From contig CAUYLG010033149.1 of assembly GCA_963573385.1 (NCBI GenBank), positions 32,880 through 96,879 on the forward strand: 64,000 nt of DNA. Direction: 5' to 3'. A program made the translations under genes and the position numbers. This document shows, in pieces, positions 50,640 to 64,000 of this stretch (its first letter is position 1; each line of letters starts with the position of its first letter). This stretch comes from Cacajao melanocephalus (taxonomy: Eukaryota; Chordata; Mammalia; Primates; Pitheciidae). The notes below the pieces were generated by a model that was not told where the DNA came from, ran no database searches, and saw only the letters and a program-made list of their open reading frames with translations.

Positions 50640-52000
50640 GGTTTACTCAAAAGTGTTTTTTTTCCATTGCTCTTTATTATTTTCTGCATCTCTGTGCTTA
50701 TATCTGAAATATTTTTTAGTATTTTCTTTAGTGCAGGTCTGCTGAAGATAAATTTTCTCAGTTTTTGTTAGTCTAAGATGTCTTTGGGCCAGGAATGTTG
50801 GCTTATGCCTGTAATTCTAGCACTTGGAAGGCCGAGGCAGGAGGATCAGTTGAGCCCAAGAATTTGCGACCAGTCTGGGCAACATAGGGAGACAACTTCT
50901 CTACAAAAAGAAAATTTTAAAAAAATTAGCTGAACTTGGTGGTGCATGCCTGTAGTCCCAAATAGTCAGGAGGCAGAAGTAGGGGAATCACGAGCCTGGG
51001 AGGTCAAGACTGCAATGAGTCATGGTTGTGCCACCTCACTCCAGCCTGGGCAACAGAGTGAGACATGGTTTCAGAGAAAAAAAGAAAGTCTTTGTTTCAT
51101 CTTCATTTTGTGAAGGGTGTTTTTTCTAGATTTAGAGTTCTATATTATCGTTATTTTATTTATCATAACTGTCATTGTCGCTTGGGTTTCATTGTTTCTG
51201 TTGGGCAGTTAGCTGTAAGTTTTATTATTGTTCCTTTGAATGTAACCTGTTTTTTCCTTTGGCTGCTTTTAAGATTTCACTTTGGTTTTAGCAGTTTTAT
51301 TATGAGGTGTGTGATTTTCTTTTTTATTTATTCTCCTTAGAGCTTGTAAGACTTTTTATTTGATTGGTGCTTGGAAATTCTTAACCGGTAACTTTTCAAG
51401 TATTGTTTATGTCTAGTTTTCTCTTTTCTCTCTTCTTGGGATTGTGTTCATATGTTATGACATTTTTTTCCTCTAGATTTCATATGTTTCTTATGCTCTT
51501 TTCTGTATTTTTTTATTCCTTTGTAATTTTGTGTTTCAACATGGATATTTTCTATTGACTTATCCTCCAGTACACTAATTCTCTCTTCAACATATTAGAT
51601 AATTTGTGGTTAAAGCCATCCCATTGAATTTGTAATCTTAGTTATTGATGTTTAAGTTCTAAAATTTTCATTCAATTTCTTTTTATAGTTTTTAGTTTTC
51701 TGCTAAACTTCTCTATTTTGTCATTTAATTCATAAACATATTAATCATAATTGTTTCAAAGTTCATATCTGATACTTTAAAGTCTTTATCACTTGCTGGA
51801 CTGTTTCTACTCTGCTTTTCTTTTAATTTTTTTTTCATTTCTGTTTATTTTTATTAAGTTCTGGGCATTATACAAATAATATAGAAGAAGTCATTTACAT
51901 CTCTAGGAGAATGTTATTTTACTTCTGAGAGAACTTAACTATTTTTTCTTTTATGTCAAAATAGGAGTAGATTACCTTAAGTCAGACACAAAGACTACTT
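50640..52000 (-). repeat. old L1-like sequence, antisense, split by an Alu
   Basis: The phrases agtgcaggtctgctgaagat near 50731 and tttggctgcttttaagattt near 51260 match the same outer family as 29.8-31.2 kb. The block is interrupted by an Alu. Confidence 0.5.
50787..51087 (+). mobile_element. AluJ-like element
   Basis: Diverged dimer from gccaggaatgttggcttatg to ccagcctgggcaacagagtg and an A-rich tail. The flanks gtctttg (50780-50786 and 51088-51094) form an exact 7-bp duplication. Confidence 0.88.
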
Positions 52001-52917
52001 GTAGCTGGACTTCAGTTTTTGTTAGGGCTAGATATATTTCTAGATGACCTTTACTCTTCGTAGGGAACCCTTCTGGTTCCAACCAAAACCCTGGGTGTTC
52101 ATTCAGGCCCCTTCTCTTTAGAGGACTCTGACCTCTAATTTTTGTTCCTTAAATTCTGTGACACTACCAAAAGCTCTGTTGAGCTTCTTGGTCACAGTTT
52201 TTGTTAAGAAATTGATAATGCTCTTGAGAGGAACAGGCAGCTCCAATTTCTGGGCTCATCTTCTTAGTTTTCTTCTTTCAGGTCATGGCCTCACGAATTC
52301 TTACTGTCTTGGTTGCTTTCCAATGCCTTCAGACATGTTTAACAAAATGTTTTTAGCATTTCCAGTTGCTCTCAGCAGGAGGGTTATTCTGAAACATCTG
52401 GTTAGCCATTGCCAGAAGTAGAACCACAGAGCATTGGCTTTGAAAGAAGATGGATCCATCTTTTATAGCCTTGGTTTGCTCTTAAAATGTTTTAGAAAAG
52501 ACATACCTTGAGTTTCTTTGTGGTCTAGGGTGATGGTGGTAGAGGTGAAGAAAAGTAAAATTTTCGGTATATTTAAAAAGTAGAATTAACCTGTGATTAG
52601 CTTTAGATTGAGATGAGAAAGGAGGATTCAAGGCTAATGGCCAGGATCTGGTCTAGGCATCTGGATGTCCAGTCACTAGGATAAGTAGAGGGGGAGTGAC
52701 ACTGGAGCCTAAAGTCACCACAGTAACAGAATGACATTCACCACAACCTAGTTATGTAAAACTCTAGACAGAGGGAAGAAATTGAGGTAAATACCTTGAA
52801 ATATGCAATGGACCCAAAAAGAAGCTTTACCTGGAGGAAAACTTACCTGACTCCAGAGACCTCTTAGGTTTAGAAAGCAGGAAGTAGCTTACATCTGTCA
52901 GTATGACACTTTTGAAC
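52001..52917 (+). other. RGS6: RGS6 intron, no gene
   Basis: No named repeat or exon. An 87-codon open frame at 52158-52421 has no domain and no splice or promoter context. Confidence 0.4.
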
Positions 52918-52922
52918 ATTTC

Positions 52923-53374
52923 TGTATTAGTTTCCTAAGGTGCTGTAACAAAGCCCCACAAACTGTGTGGCTTAAGACAACAGGAATCTATCCTGTCACA
53001 GTTCAGAAGGGTAGAACTCTGAAATCAAGGCATGGCTGGGCTATGCTTGCTTTGAAGGCCTAGGGAAGACCCCTTTCTTGCCTCTTCCTGGCTTTTTGTG
53101 GTTGCAGGAGATCCTTGGTGGCAACGGCATCACCCTGGTCTTCGCCTTTGTCCTACCTCGCCTTCCTCATGTGTCTACCTCTGCGTCTTCACATGACCTT
53201 ACAAGGATACCAGTTGTGGGAGTTAGGCCTCCATCCTCCTACCCCCAATCCATTATGACCTCATCTTAATGAATTACATCTGTAAAGACCTTCATTTCCA
53301 AATGAACTTACGTACACAAGTCCCAGGGGTTAGGACTACAAAATACCTTTTTGAGGGATGCAACTCAACCCACA
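52923..53374 (-). repeat. ERVL/MaLR-type solo LTR
   Basis: The plus strand runs from tgtattagtttcctaaggtg to aactcaacccaca. An exact 5-bp duplication, atttc, lies at 52918-52922 and 53375-53379. It belongs to the common 'gctgtaacaaa...ccacaaactg' LTR group; I cannot fix the subfamily. Confidence 0.85.
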
Positions 53375-53574
53375 ATTTCTAGCTTATCACTGTGTGAAAC
53401 TTAGTGCTCTTTGCAAAGATTAAATCAACAAGTAGTGCACTTATGGAGCTGTTGCTTCTCACGAAGCACTGTGGGGGGAATAGAAGGTAGCACAGCACAC
53501 AGTCTCTGTCCTAGACAACTTTACTCTCCAACTGGGGAAACCAAGAGTGACGCAGAATTCAGGAAGAAAATAAG

Positions 53575-53780
53575 CTTTGGTTGACCACCTGCCATGTACC
53601 AGATACTGTGGTGAGTGCTGTACATATATTGAACCACATAATCATCAGAATAGCTTGCTAGATTGGTGGTGTTCTCCCTATATTACACATAAGGGAACTG
53701 AAGATCACAAGGAATAAATAACTAGTATTAAGTGGTGCTATCAGGATTTGAATGTAGATTTGCTGTATTCTAAAGCCTGT
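53575..53780. repeat. MIR/L2-type fragment
   Basis: It contains accacctgccatgtaccaga (a MIR/L2 3' phrase) and an antisense MIR-like cataagggaactgaagatca block. Confidence 0.6.
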
Positions 53781-53857
53781 GGTTTTGGGGAAGAAACTGA
53801 ATTATGTAAAATAAAATCTTAAAGCTGTTTGAAATTAATCATAGGAGAGTTAGTGTG

Positions 53858-53990
53858 AGAGCTGGGTGTGGTAGCATGCAGTTGTAGTCCCAGCTTACTG
53901 AGGAGGCTGAAGTGAGTGGATCCCTTGAGCCCGGAAGTTTGAGACCAACCTGTGCAATATAGTGAGACCCTGTCTCAAAACAAACAAACG
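53858..53990 (+). repeat. Alu monomer (FLAM-like)
   Basis: A single monomer from gagctgggtgtggtagcatg to gagaccctgtctcaaaacaa with a (CAAA)n-type tail. Confidence 0.8.
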
Positions 53991-55530
53991 AACGAGCAAA
54001 CGGGACAAGGAGGGCTTGTTGAGGAAGAAGAGATTTGAAGAGAAATGATCTGGATTGTATTTTTAAGAAAGGGTAGGAGTTGGCCTGGTGGAAAAGACTC
54101 AACAAAATGATTCCAGGTGATGGGAGCTATGTGAACCAAGGTATGATAAGAAAATATCGGATATATTTAGGAAAACATATATTTTATAATACTACATATA
54201 AGAGATGTGCTTTATATAATTATAACCTCATTCTTTATGTGGAGACCTTGAAGCAAGAAAACAAACATTTTTAACTCTGTGGCTTACATGGAAAGGTATG
54301 GGTAAAGCTGAGCTTTCCGCCAATTGTTTTTTCATTCCTCTTCAGAAATAATTGTTTTCCATTTAAAAAGTAATAATTCAATTTCAAAAGAATCATAGCA
54401 TAGAGAAAAAAATTTCACATATTCCTATCATGCAAATATGACTAAAGTTAACATTTTGGTCTGTTCTTCCCAGTCTTTTAATTTGCATCAGTAGTACATA
54501 TAACACATTAACCAAGTGGGTAATCACACATTAAGCTAATGGGTATGTGCTACTTTGTGCTTCTCTACCCTAGCCTAAGAACTAATCTGTGCCATAATAT
54601 GTCATCATTATCATAGTTTTAAACGGTGAATAATATTCTAAGTGGATAAGTACCGTAATTTACCGATTTAGGGTTTGTCATTAACAGCAAAAAATCCTTA
54701 GATCAAAATGCATGACCTGTGTTACAACTCCTATTATATATATGGTTTTCTGGAAGGTCAATATTGATTTTGGTGCATATAGACTGGGCTTCTCTGGGTT
54801 GTTGTAAAAGTTCTATGTCATTGAACTAAAGAAAGAGTGAGGGGATTTCTGACAATCAGGGCCAGCATTTTCTTCACCTCTAGACCACATCCTCATCCTC
54901 CTGTCTGCCTGGCTTTGCAACACCACCCTGGTCCTGAGAGCTTTGTCGATGCCAGGGGTATTCAGAAATGTTCAACTTGAAACCTTTCCAAGACATTTGC
55001 TATTTTATTCTCTATTTGTTTTTCTTAAGCAACTAACTAAATAAGAATCACATTTCAACCTCTTTCCACTCCCCACAGCATTTTTTTCCTGCCTGCACCA
55101 CCTCTGCCTACAGTTTAACCATGGGGTTGCTTCTCATATTTTAAAGCTAAATACAAAAGCACAGTTCTGAGAAGCAGCCAAGTTCTGCAGCCAAGTTTGA
55201 AGAATAAAACTTTAAAACAGCTCTTCTGTCACACACTTGAGAGGGGAGGCAGGCTTTGCTATAAATAAGTCACATTCCATTTCTATCTCATCCTTTGCAG
55301 TCCTCTTGGGTAATGCTTTTTGTATAGGACTACAGTGTTCTCGAACTGCCCACTCACCCCTTTCAACCTTCCATTTCATGCCTCACTTTATTTAAATGTT
55401 CAGTAGTTTTGGAGTTTAGGGACCCTGCATGAAAGAGGAGTAGACCATTCCTCAGGGTTAGACGTAATGAGGTTCAGTGGCTGACTTATTAGAAACTATA
55501 CTTTCTCTTTGTCTGTAACGTTTTGAGCAG
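53991..55530 (+). other. RGS6: RGS6 intron, no gene
   Basis: The segment 54340-54760 resembles an old LINE in antisense but is too diverged to name. No exon is seen. Confidence 0.4.
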
Positions 55531-55535
55531 CTGCC

Positions 55536-56305
55536 TGGATTAGTTTCCTATTGCTGCCATAACAAATTGCCACAAATTTAGTAGCTTAAAACAAAACAAA
55601 AGGCTGGGCATGGTAGGGCATGCCTGTAATTCCAGCACTTCAGGAGGCTGAGATGGGCAGATTGCTTAAGCTCAGGAGTTCAAGACCAGCCTGGCCAACA
55701 TGGTAAGACCCCGTCTCTATTTAAAAAAAAAAATACAAAAATTATCTGGGTGTGGTGGTGCACACCTGTCATCTCAGCCACTTAGGAGGCTGAAGTGGGA
55801 AGATCACCCGAGCCTGGGGAGGTCAGGGCTGCAGTGCGCCATGATTGTGCCACTGCACTCCAGCCTGGGCGACAGAGTGAGACCCTGTCTCAAAAAACAA
55901 ACAAACAAAAAGACCAAAACCCACAAATGCATTTTCTTACAGCTCTAGATATCAGGGGTGTAAAAGGATTTGGCCGAGCTGTGTGCCCTCTTGGGCTCTA
56001 GGAGAATTCATGTCCTCCTCTTTTCCGGCTTCCAGAGGCTGCCTGCATTCCCTGAGTCACAGCCCCACATCACTCCGACCTCGGCTCCTGGCATCATACC
56101 TCCTTCTCCGACTCTGACCCTCCTTTCTCTCTCCTACAGGACCCCTGTGATTACATGGAGCCCACACACATAATCCAAGAGTACCTCCCCATCTCAGAGA
56201 CCTTAACTTAGCCACACCTGCAGAGTCTCTTTTGCCAAGTCAGATAACAGGTTTGCGGGATTAGGGTGTGGACATCTTTGGAGGGCTGTTGCTCTACTTA
56301 CGACG
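55536..56305 (-). repeat. ERVL/MaLR-type LTR, split by an Alu
   Basis: The left part 55536-55601 (tggattagtttcctattgct) and right part 55913-56305 (cttacagctctagatatcag ... gtgtggacatctttggaggg) are one LTR with an Alu in the middle. An exact duplication, ctgcc, lies at 55531-55535 and 56306-56310. Both terminal dinucleotides are close to canonical (CA has become CG at the right end). Confidence 0.82.
55602..55912 (+). mobile_element. Alu inserted in the LTR
   Basis: Dimer from ggctgggcatggtagggcat, with an A-rich middle (about 55722-55738) and the tail caaaaaacaaacaaacaaaa. It splits the LTR described at 55536-56305 and so is younger than it. Confidence 0.9.
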
Positions 56306-56310
56306 CTGCC

Positions 56311-56740
56311 TTAGGAAAGGAAAATAATTTTGGAATTTTGTCTTTTTCATAGCTAGGGAGGGGATATGCTGAAGTTTTGTTTTTCCTTCCTGTATTTGTG
56401 ATGGTTGATATGTGGCCATCTAAACTAAGTCTGGGATGTCTGTTTGTATTGGCTGAAGTTCCTTGGCAGGCAGAAAAGATTCAGAGAGTGGCAGTGAGGA
56501 TAGGAGGATGGCTCAGTCAAAGACCTTCACTCCTTGCTTACTGGAGGCTCCTTTACTCTCTGCACACTGCGTGCTCCTATCAGGCCCCACTTGGGGCAAA
56601 AACAAGCCCATACTATCCAGGAGAAATGATGGAGCAGATACATTCAAAATGAACAAAGGAATACCTCGTTTACTGTAGTCCCATCCAGTGTGGCTTCCTT
56701 ATAGGACTATTTGTCTCCAATTCTTTTACATATGTTCTTT
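56311..56740 (+). other. RGS6: RGS6 intron, no gene
   Basis: Nothing recognised. Open frames at 56377-56678 overlap in two frames and carry no domain. Confidence 0.4.
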
Positions 56741-56741
56741 A

Positions 56742-57017
56742 TTTTTTGAGACAGAGTCTCACTCTGTCCCCCAGGCTGGAGTACAGTGCTGTGATCTCGG
56801 CTCACTGCAGCCTTGACCTCCAGGCTCAAGTGATCCTCCCATCTCAGCCTCACCATAGCTGGGACTACCACACCTAGCTAATTTTTAAAGTTTATTGTAG
56901 AAACAGGGTCTTACTGTGCTGCCCAGGCTGGCCTCAAACTCTTGGGCTTAAGTATATCCTCCCACTGTGGCCTCCCAATGCTCTGAGATTATAGGCATGA
57001 GCCACCATACTTGGCCT
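56742..57017 (-). mobile_element. AluJ-like element, antisense
   Basis: The text gagacagagtctcactctgt through gagccaccatacttggcc is an antisense Alu dimer with several small deletions. Confidence 0.88.
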
Positions 57018-57540
57018 ATATTTTAAAAAATATTAATTATGATACTAAACAATACAATGAGAAGGTGAATAGATAACCTTCTCATGGCTGTGTAGCTGGC
57101 ACAGTAGAAGACTTTATGTGCTTTTTTCCAAACAATGAGAGAAAGTGCTGGCAAAGCTCATTTCCCTTAGCTTGAGAGACATGTGACAATCTACTTGTTG
57201 ACTCTGCCAAGGCCTCTCTTTCCGCCATTTTCCATGTTCTGGTCAGGAGATGTGACATACAGTGGCTGACAAAAGGTGCACAAGGGATAGTGTTGGTGGC
57301 CAGTTTGCCAGGGAAGGGTCTGACCTGGGTGCTAACATGACTCAAGGTAGAAGAGCCCCTACGAAGAGCTAGTCAAGGAAACAGATGAGAAAGCCTAACT
57401 GTCAGTGAGCGAGCAGGGAGTGAGCATTTCTTTTCTGAAGGAAGTTACTACTGTTCTAACTTCACTGTGTTGCTGGGAAGGAGGGGTCAGTAGTTGAAAC
57501 AAAAGTCTTTTGTGGGCGATGATGACATGTTATAGCTTTG
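57018..57540 (+). other. RGS6: RGS6 intron, no gene
   Basis: Nothing recognised. Confidence 0.4.
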
Positions 57541-57544
57541 GGAC

Positions 57545-57890
57545 AGTTGTCAGCAAACTACTTGTCCTTGGGCCTAATCTGTCCCCATACCTTTGTTCCC
57601 TTGAGTCTCAGGATGGTTTCTACATTTTGGAATGGTTGAAAAACTTCAAAAGAGAAGCCATATTTCGTGACATGTGAAAATTATGTGAAATTCAAATTTC
57701 AGTGTCTGTATATCAAGTTTTATTGAAACACAGCCACATCATTTGTTTATGAATTATCTGTGGCTTTTTTTTTTTTGAGCTACCACGGAGGAGTTGAGTG
57801 GTGGTGACAGAGACTGTCCGTATGACCGGTGAAGCCTAAAATATTTACTAACTGGCTTTCTACAGAGAACTTTGCAGCTTCTGTTTTAGG
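57545..57890 (-). repeat. hAT-like non-autonomous DNA transposon, copy 2
   Basis: Reverse orientation of the family seen at 29.4 kb: gtcagcaaactacttgtcct, caagttttattgaaacacag, gaagcctaaaatatttacta. It includes a longer middle section than copies 1 and 3. Confidence 0.6.
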
Positions 57891-59110
57891 AGATTTGAAA
57901 GAGACTGAAAAAGCATCGGCAAATGTCCTTGTTGGGACAATATTTCCATAGGAACCAAGACCCAGTGATTCCATGTGGTGTAGATTCATTTCCAGGAACC
58001 CATGGAGGGTCCAACTGGGGAGGGGGCATACAAGATAAATTAGAAACCAGTGCACATTTCTGTTGTATAAAAAATATACAAGACCTGCCATTCACCCCTC
58101 AAATAATGTGGTTCCTTTACTGAAGGGGGTCACGTAATTTCTGCCAGTACATTGTTGATGATATTTTTGTTTGTTTTTTAAATAAAAAACAGGCATATTG
58201 AGCTGCTGGAAGTGTTGAGCTGGGTGTTCTGAAATATCCCACTAGGATATTCTACTTGCTGGCTGGCTACCTCCGTCTCAGATGCAATGTCCAAATGGCT
58301 GTCATTTCCGCAGGACCCACTTTGTGCCAGGCATTGGGTCAGTGCTTTGGGCACACGAATTGCTCACACTGACAGCACTGCTGTAAAATCATTGTTATTC
58401 TCACGCCGCATGTGAAGAAAGGAGCTTATGCTGGGGAAACCTGTGCCTGGGGCTCCCCTGTAAGTGGGAATCCCGAGTAGCAGGTCAGGCTGTCTCTCCT
58501 TCACAGACCATGCTCTTTTCACAAGACCTGGAAGGAGTAAGACAACCACCTGGGGAGCTGCTTACTTCTGATCTTTTCTCTGGGATGCCAGGGCTATCAC
58601 AACCTCATAGGCAAGATGCTCTAATCACTGAGTTATGGTGTTCAGTGATAATATCAACTTCCATTTTATAGTTTCTTATAGCACTCTGCATCCTGTATGT
58701 TATATTTGTAAAAGGCCTGTGAAAAACATAAGGCAGACATGATCTATCTCTGCTTTGTAAATGAGGAAACTGAAGCTCAGAGGTAGAGAGGCCTGTCTAG
58801 GCTCAACCAGCTTTTAGTGGCAGAGCCAGACCTCCTGACCTGGGGTCTGGTGCCTGTACACTACTTCCCATGGGCCAGGCCTTCAGGAATAGAGCTGCAT
58901 CACTCACACTTAACTTAGCAGAGGCTGTGATAGACTCTCAGCAGTATGGTTATTAAGTTTATCCTCAGTGAACCTCAGGTCATCAGCTGACCTCCAGAGA
59001 CCAATTTCATGTTGGAGGTGTCTTTTTTTTGGCATTACTTTACAATTGTGACTCTGCTGAATACAGTGTAGCTTTCTCTTCCCTATCACCACATCCATTG
59101 CTTGAGTTTC
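57891..59110 (+). other. RGS6: RGS6 intron with MIR remnants
   Basis: No gene is seen. MIR/L2 remnants lie at about 58318-58350 (tttgtgccaggcattgggtc) and, in antisense, at about 58750-58850 (aatgaggaaactgaagctca). Confidence 0.5.
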
Positions 59111-59115
59111 AGTCC

Positions 59116-59525
59116 TGTCTTAGTCCATTTTGTGTTGCTATAAAGGAATACCTGACATTGGGCATAAAGAAAAGAGGGTTTGTAAGGAAGAGAGGGTTCT
59201 TTAGCTCGCTGTTCTGCAGGCTGTAGGACAAGCATGGCACTGGCATCAACATGGCAGAGAAGGTCAAAGGAGAAGTGAGGACATGTGAAGAGATACCATA
59301 CCCAAAGGGCTTCCTGGCTTTATGTAATAATGACTCAATCTAATCCCATCTAGTCAGAGTGAGAACAGCAGCACAGCACTAAGTCATTCATGAGGGATCT
59401 ACCCCCCTAGTTCTAACACCTTCCCCTAGGCTCCACCTTCTGATACCACCACAGTGGGGAGTGAATTTCAACACAAGATTTGGTGGAGACAAACAAACAA
59501 ACAACACCATATCCAAACCATAGCA
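59116..59525 (-). repeat. MST/MLT1A-like (MaLR) solo LTR
   Basis: The plus strand opens tgtcttagtccattttgtgt and ends ccaaaccatagca, the reverse of a MaLR LTR. The flanks agtcc (59111-59115) and agccc (59526-59530) give a 5-bp duplication with one change. Confidence 0.85.
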
Positions 59526-61005
59526 AGCCCCAAACCAACCCAAAAGCAGATCTCCATTCATGGTTCCCCTTCCCACATGATTCCAAATGAGGAAGGCCAG
59601 AATTCATGTGTTCTGCTCAGAAAAAAGGCTGCAAGTTTCTGGGAAACACATCTTCAAAGGGTTGTCTCCTTTGGCACATGGGAATACGTTATTAATCAGG
59701 ACAGCAGCTTATAGCTGCAGAGGGATATATTGAAACAGCTCATTACCAGCAAATTTTAAGTAGTAGAGAGGATCATTCCTGGGCACATTTCATAAGCATT
59801 CTGTCTTGGTTTTACCCCAGTCTCTGCATATTCCTTTTTAGTCTTCATTCCTGGGGCAGCTTCCTCTGGCCTCCCCATGAAACCTTGGTCCCTTCTCTTC
59901 CGTATGCTGTCCAGGGGCCATCTCTTCCTCTCTGCATGCTGAGTTGAAGATCCCCAAGTTGCTATCCTCTCTCCAAACTCCAAATGCCCATATCCAGCTA
60001 CCTATATCCATCTCTGGATATAGGTATGCCTATATCCATCTCTGTTTGAATCTTCCTCACTTACCGCAAACGTAACAGGTAGGACACACCTTCTTGCTTG
60101 CCCTCTGAGCCTCAGTGCTTGGTGTGGCATCCTTCACACGGTTAGCATCTAGGGCACAACCTGAACCTGATTCTCCTTGACAGGCACTATCACTTACCAC
60201 TTGATGCCATATGAAAATGACATGCCGGTGTGAATCCAATGCCATGTAAAAAAAGATTACGTTTTCTGTTTGTCTCCCTAGGATATTGTAAATGCTGGGC
60301 ACCAAGTAGGTGATAAATAAATGTGAAGGACAGACCTGTGGATTAAGCATTCCTGAGACAGCCTGTTATCTTTCTCAGATGAGATTCTCTGCCACGTGGC
60401 TTATCCTTATATTGGGTGGATCGTTTAACTCTGAGGTTCAAAAATTGGTTATTGCTTCTAAACCTTGCAAAGTTACTTATCTCGGGAACTATTGAGCTTG
60501 GTGGCTGTCCACATCATGTAACAATTCTGCTATCACATTCCCTTCCTTGCTTTCTTCCTTCCCTCTCTCTCCGTCTTGCACATTGCTATCTGTGAGAGAG
60601 GATGAGGAAAACCAGACAAGCAGACAAATCCATATTTCTCACCAGTGAAAAATACCGTTTCCATTCTGTTTCACCATTAAATGTGGTATTTGCCCTCTGT
60701 GTCTCAATTAAAACAGATTATTTCCTCCTTAGTTTCTTCCTTTTATATCTTTTTCTTGTTTCAGAAATGGTCCATGTTAATTAGAAAAGAAAAATTCAGA
60801 AATTATGGATAAGCCCAAAGAAAGAAAGAAAGTATATAACAACCCCCTGCTCAGAGAGTTACGGTTAACTTTTGAAGTACCTACTTCTATACGTTTTTTC
60901 TATATACATATTTTAACAGAAATAGACAGTGTGTTTGCTGTTGGGAAACTTCTTTTCACTTAATAGATTGAGAATATTTTCTATGACAGTCAGTTTTCCT
61001 CTAGA
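59526..61005 (+). other. RGS6: RGS6 intron, no gene
   Basis: A short local repeat lies near 60003-60045 (cctatatccatctctg twice, with a reversed ggatatagg between). The segment 60780-60990 looks like an old LINE in antisense. No exon is seen. Confidence 0.45.
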
Positions 61006-61009
61006 CCAG

Positions 61010-61235
61010 CAATTGGATGACTTTGTTTAAAGGGCCACATAGTAACTGTTTTAGGCTTTGTGGGACCTACTGTCTCTTTCAGCTAATCAACTCTGCTGTT
61101 ATAAATGCAGACCCGTTCACAGAAAGTGTGTAAATGAATGGACATGCCTGTGTTCTAGTAAAACTTTATGAAAACAGGCAACGAGCCAGATTTGGCCCAT
61201 GTGCTGGGCTGTAGGGCTGTAGTTTCCTTACGCTT
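61010..61235 (+). repeat. hAT-like non-autonomous DNA transposon, copy 3
   Basis: The same family as copies at 29.4 and 57.5 kb: aagggccacatagtaactgt, ttttaggctttgtgggacct, cagatttggcccatgtgctg. Confidence 0.6.
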
Positions 61236-61247
61236 GTCTAGAATATC

Positions 61248-63085
<1,838 letters not shown>

Positions 63086-63087
63086 TT

Positions 63088-63455
63088 TTAAAAAATATAT
63101 ATTTTATTGCACTTTAGGTTCTGGGGTACGTGTGCAGAACATGCAGGATTGTTGCATAGGTACATACATGGCAATGTGGTTTGCTGCCTCCATCCCCCTA
63201 TCACCTGTATCTGGCATTTCTTCCCAAGTTATCCCTCCCCAACCTCCCTACTCTCCACTGTCCCTTCCCTATCCCCCTCAACAGACCCCAGTGTGTGATG
63301 CTCCCCTCCCTATGTCCATGTGTTCTCATTGTTCAACACCCACCTATGAGTGAGAACATGCGGTGTTTGATTTTCTGTTCTTGTGTCAGTTTGCTGAGAA
63401 TGATGGTTTCCAGATTCATCCATGTCCCTACAAAGGACACAAACTCATCATTTTT
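63088..63455 (-). mobile_element. L1P-type 3' end, antisense, first copy
   Basis: Antisense L1 3' UTR and ORF2 tail: actttaggttctggggtacg, gaccccagtgtgtgatgctc, ggtttccagattcatccatg, stopping at aaactcatcattttt. It is directly followed by a (GTT)n tract and then the same L1 text again. Confidence 0.88.
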
Positions 63456-63476
63456 GTTGTTGTTGTTGTTGTTGTT
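63456..63476. repeat. (GTT)n microsatellite
   Basis: Seven GTT units between two L1 3' ends; on the minus strand this is an (AAC)n tail. Confidence 0.9.
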
Positions 63477-64000
63477 TTTATTTATTTTAACTGCATTTTA
63501 GGTTTTGGGGTACATGTGAAGAACATACAGGATTGTTGCATAGGTACACACATGGCAGTGTGATTTGCTGCCTTCCTCCCCATCACCTACATCTGGCATT
63601 TCTCCCCATGCTGTGTCTGCCCAACTCCCCACCCCCCGCTGTCCCTCCCCTATTTCCCCCCGACAGACCCCAGTGTGTGATGTTTTCCTCCCTGTGTCCA
63701 TGTGTTCTCATTGTTCAACACCCACCTATGAGTGAGAACACGCAGTGTTTGGTTTTCTATTCTTGCATCAGTTTGCTGAGAATGATGGTTTCCAGGTTGA
63801 TCCATGTCTCTACAAAGGACACGAACTCATTGTTTTTTATGGCTGCATAGTATTCCATGGTGTATATGTGCCACATTTTCCCTGTCCAGTCTATCATCGA
63901 TGGGCATTTGGGTTGGTTCCAGGTCTTTGCTATTGTAAACACTGCTGCAATGAACATTTGTGTGCATGTGTCCTTATAGTAGAACGATTTATAATCCTTT
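63477..64000 (-). mobile_element. L1P-type 3' end, antisense, second copy (continues past window)
   Basis: It repeats the text of the first copy (gcattttaggttttggggta, gaccccagtgtgtgatgttt) and goes on past the point where copy 1 stops, into ttatggctgcatagtattcc and on to the window's end. Confidence 0.9.

Noticed and set aside
52158..52421. 87-codon open frame considered as a possible exon
   Set aside because: No acceptor/donor pair in the right frame, no recognisable domain, and it lies next to old repeat sequence.
63181..63850. Plus-strand open frames of 105-106 codons at the right edge
   Set aside because: They are antisense translations of two L1 3' ends. Their similarity to each other reflects the repeated L1 text.

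Overview
This window is primate nuclear DNA, almost certainly human. It is densely packed with primate and mammalian interspersed repeats (Alu, L1, MIR, MER2, MER5A, hAT-like elements, ERV LTRs). Codon-quality sequence is nearly absent, there is one strong CpG island, and one short coding exon has classic splice signals. The 28 codons of that exon match the N-terminus of RGS6 (regulator of G-protein signalling 6, R7 family), which lies at 14q24.2 in human. The window therefore covers the 5' end of RGS6 on the + strand. Identification is by recognition of the peptide; no alignment was run.

Layout. 1-9.6 kb: upstream intergenic DNA with Alu and L1 pieces, including an L1 whose 5' part is inverted (2.3-4.3 kb). 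9.6-10.55 kb: CpG island promoter holding the non-coding first exon(s). 10.55-41.3 kb: intron 1. It contains an internally deleted ERVL (HERV-L type) provirus on the minus strand (13.63-17.84 kb), a MER2 transposon, a nested L1 locus (24.7-28.5 kb), two solo LTRs (31.5-33.0 kb), and a cluster of linked inverted duplications with an AT-rich hairpin (34.3-36.5 kb). 41333-41436: exon with the start codon. 41.4-64 kb: the start of the next intron, with four more old LTRs (47.6, 52.9, 55.5 and 59.1 kb), Alus, hAT-like elements and two near-duplicate L1 3' ends at the right edge.

Only one gene is supported. Nearly all other open frames lie in transposon relics or in the GC-rich island and have no sign of being real genes. 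I found no tRNA, rRNA, CRISPR array or novel biological system. The most unusual structures are DNA-level: the compound inverted duplications of 34.3-36.5 kb, and inverted copies of LTR sequence inside the AT-rich tails of two MLT2-type LTRs. Both look like footprints of replication template switching.

Repeat family names come from recognising consensus-like sequence by eye. Edges without a target-site duplication are approximate, usually to within 10-30 bp.
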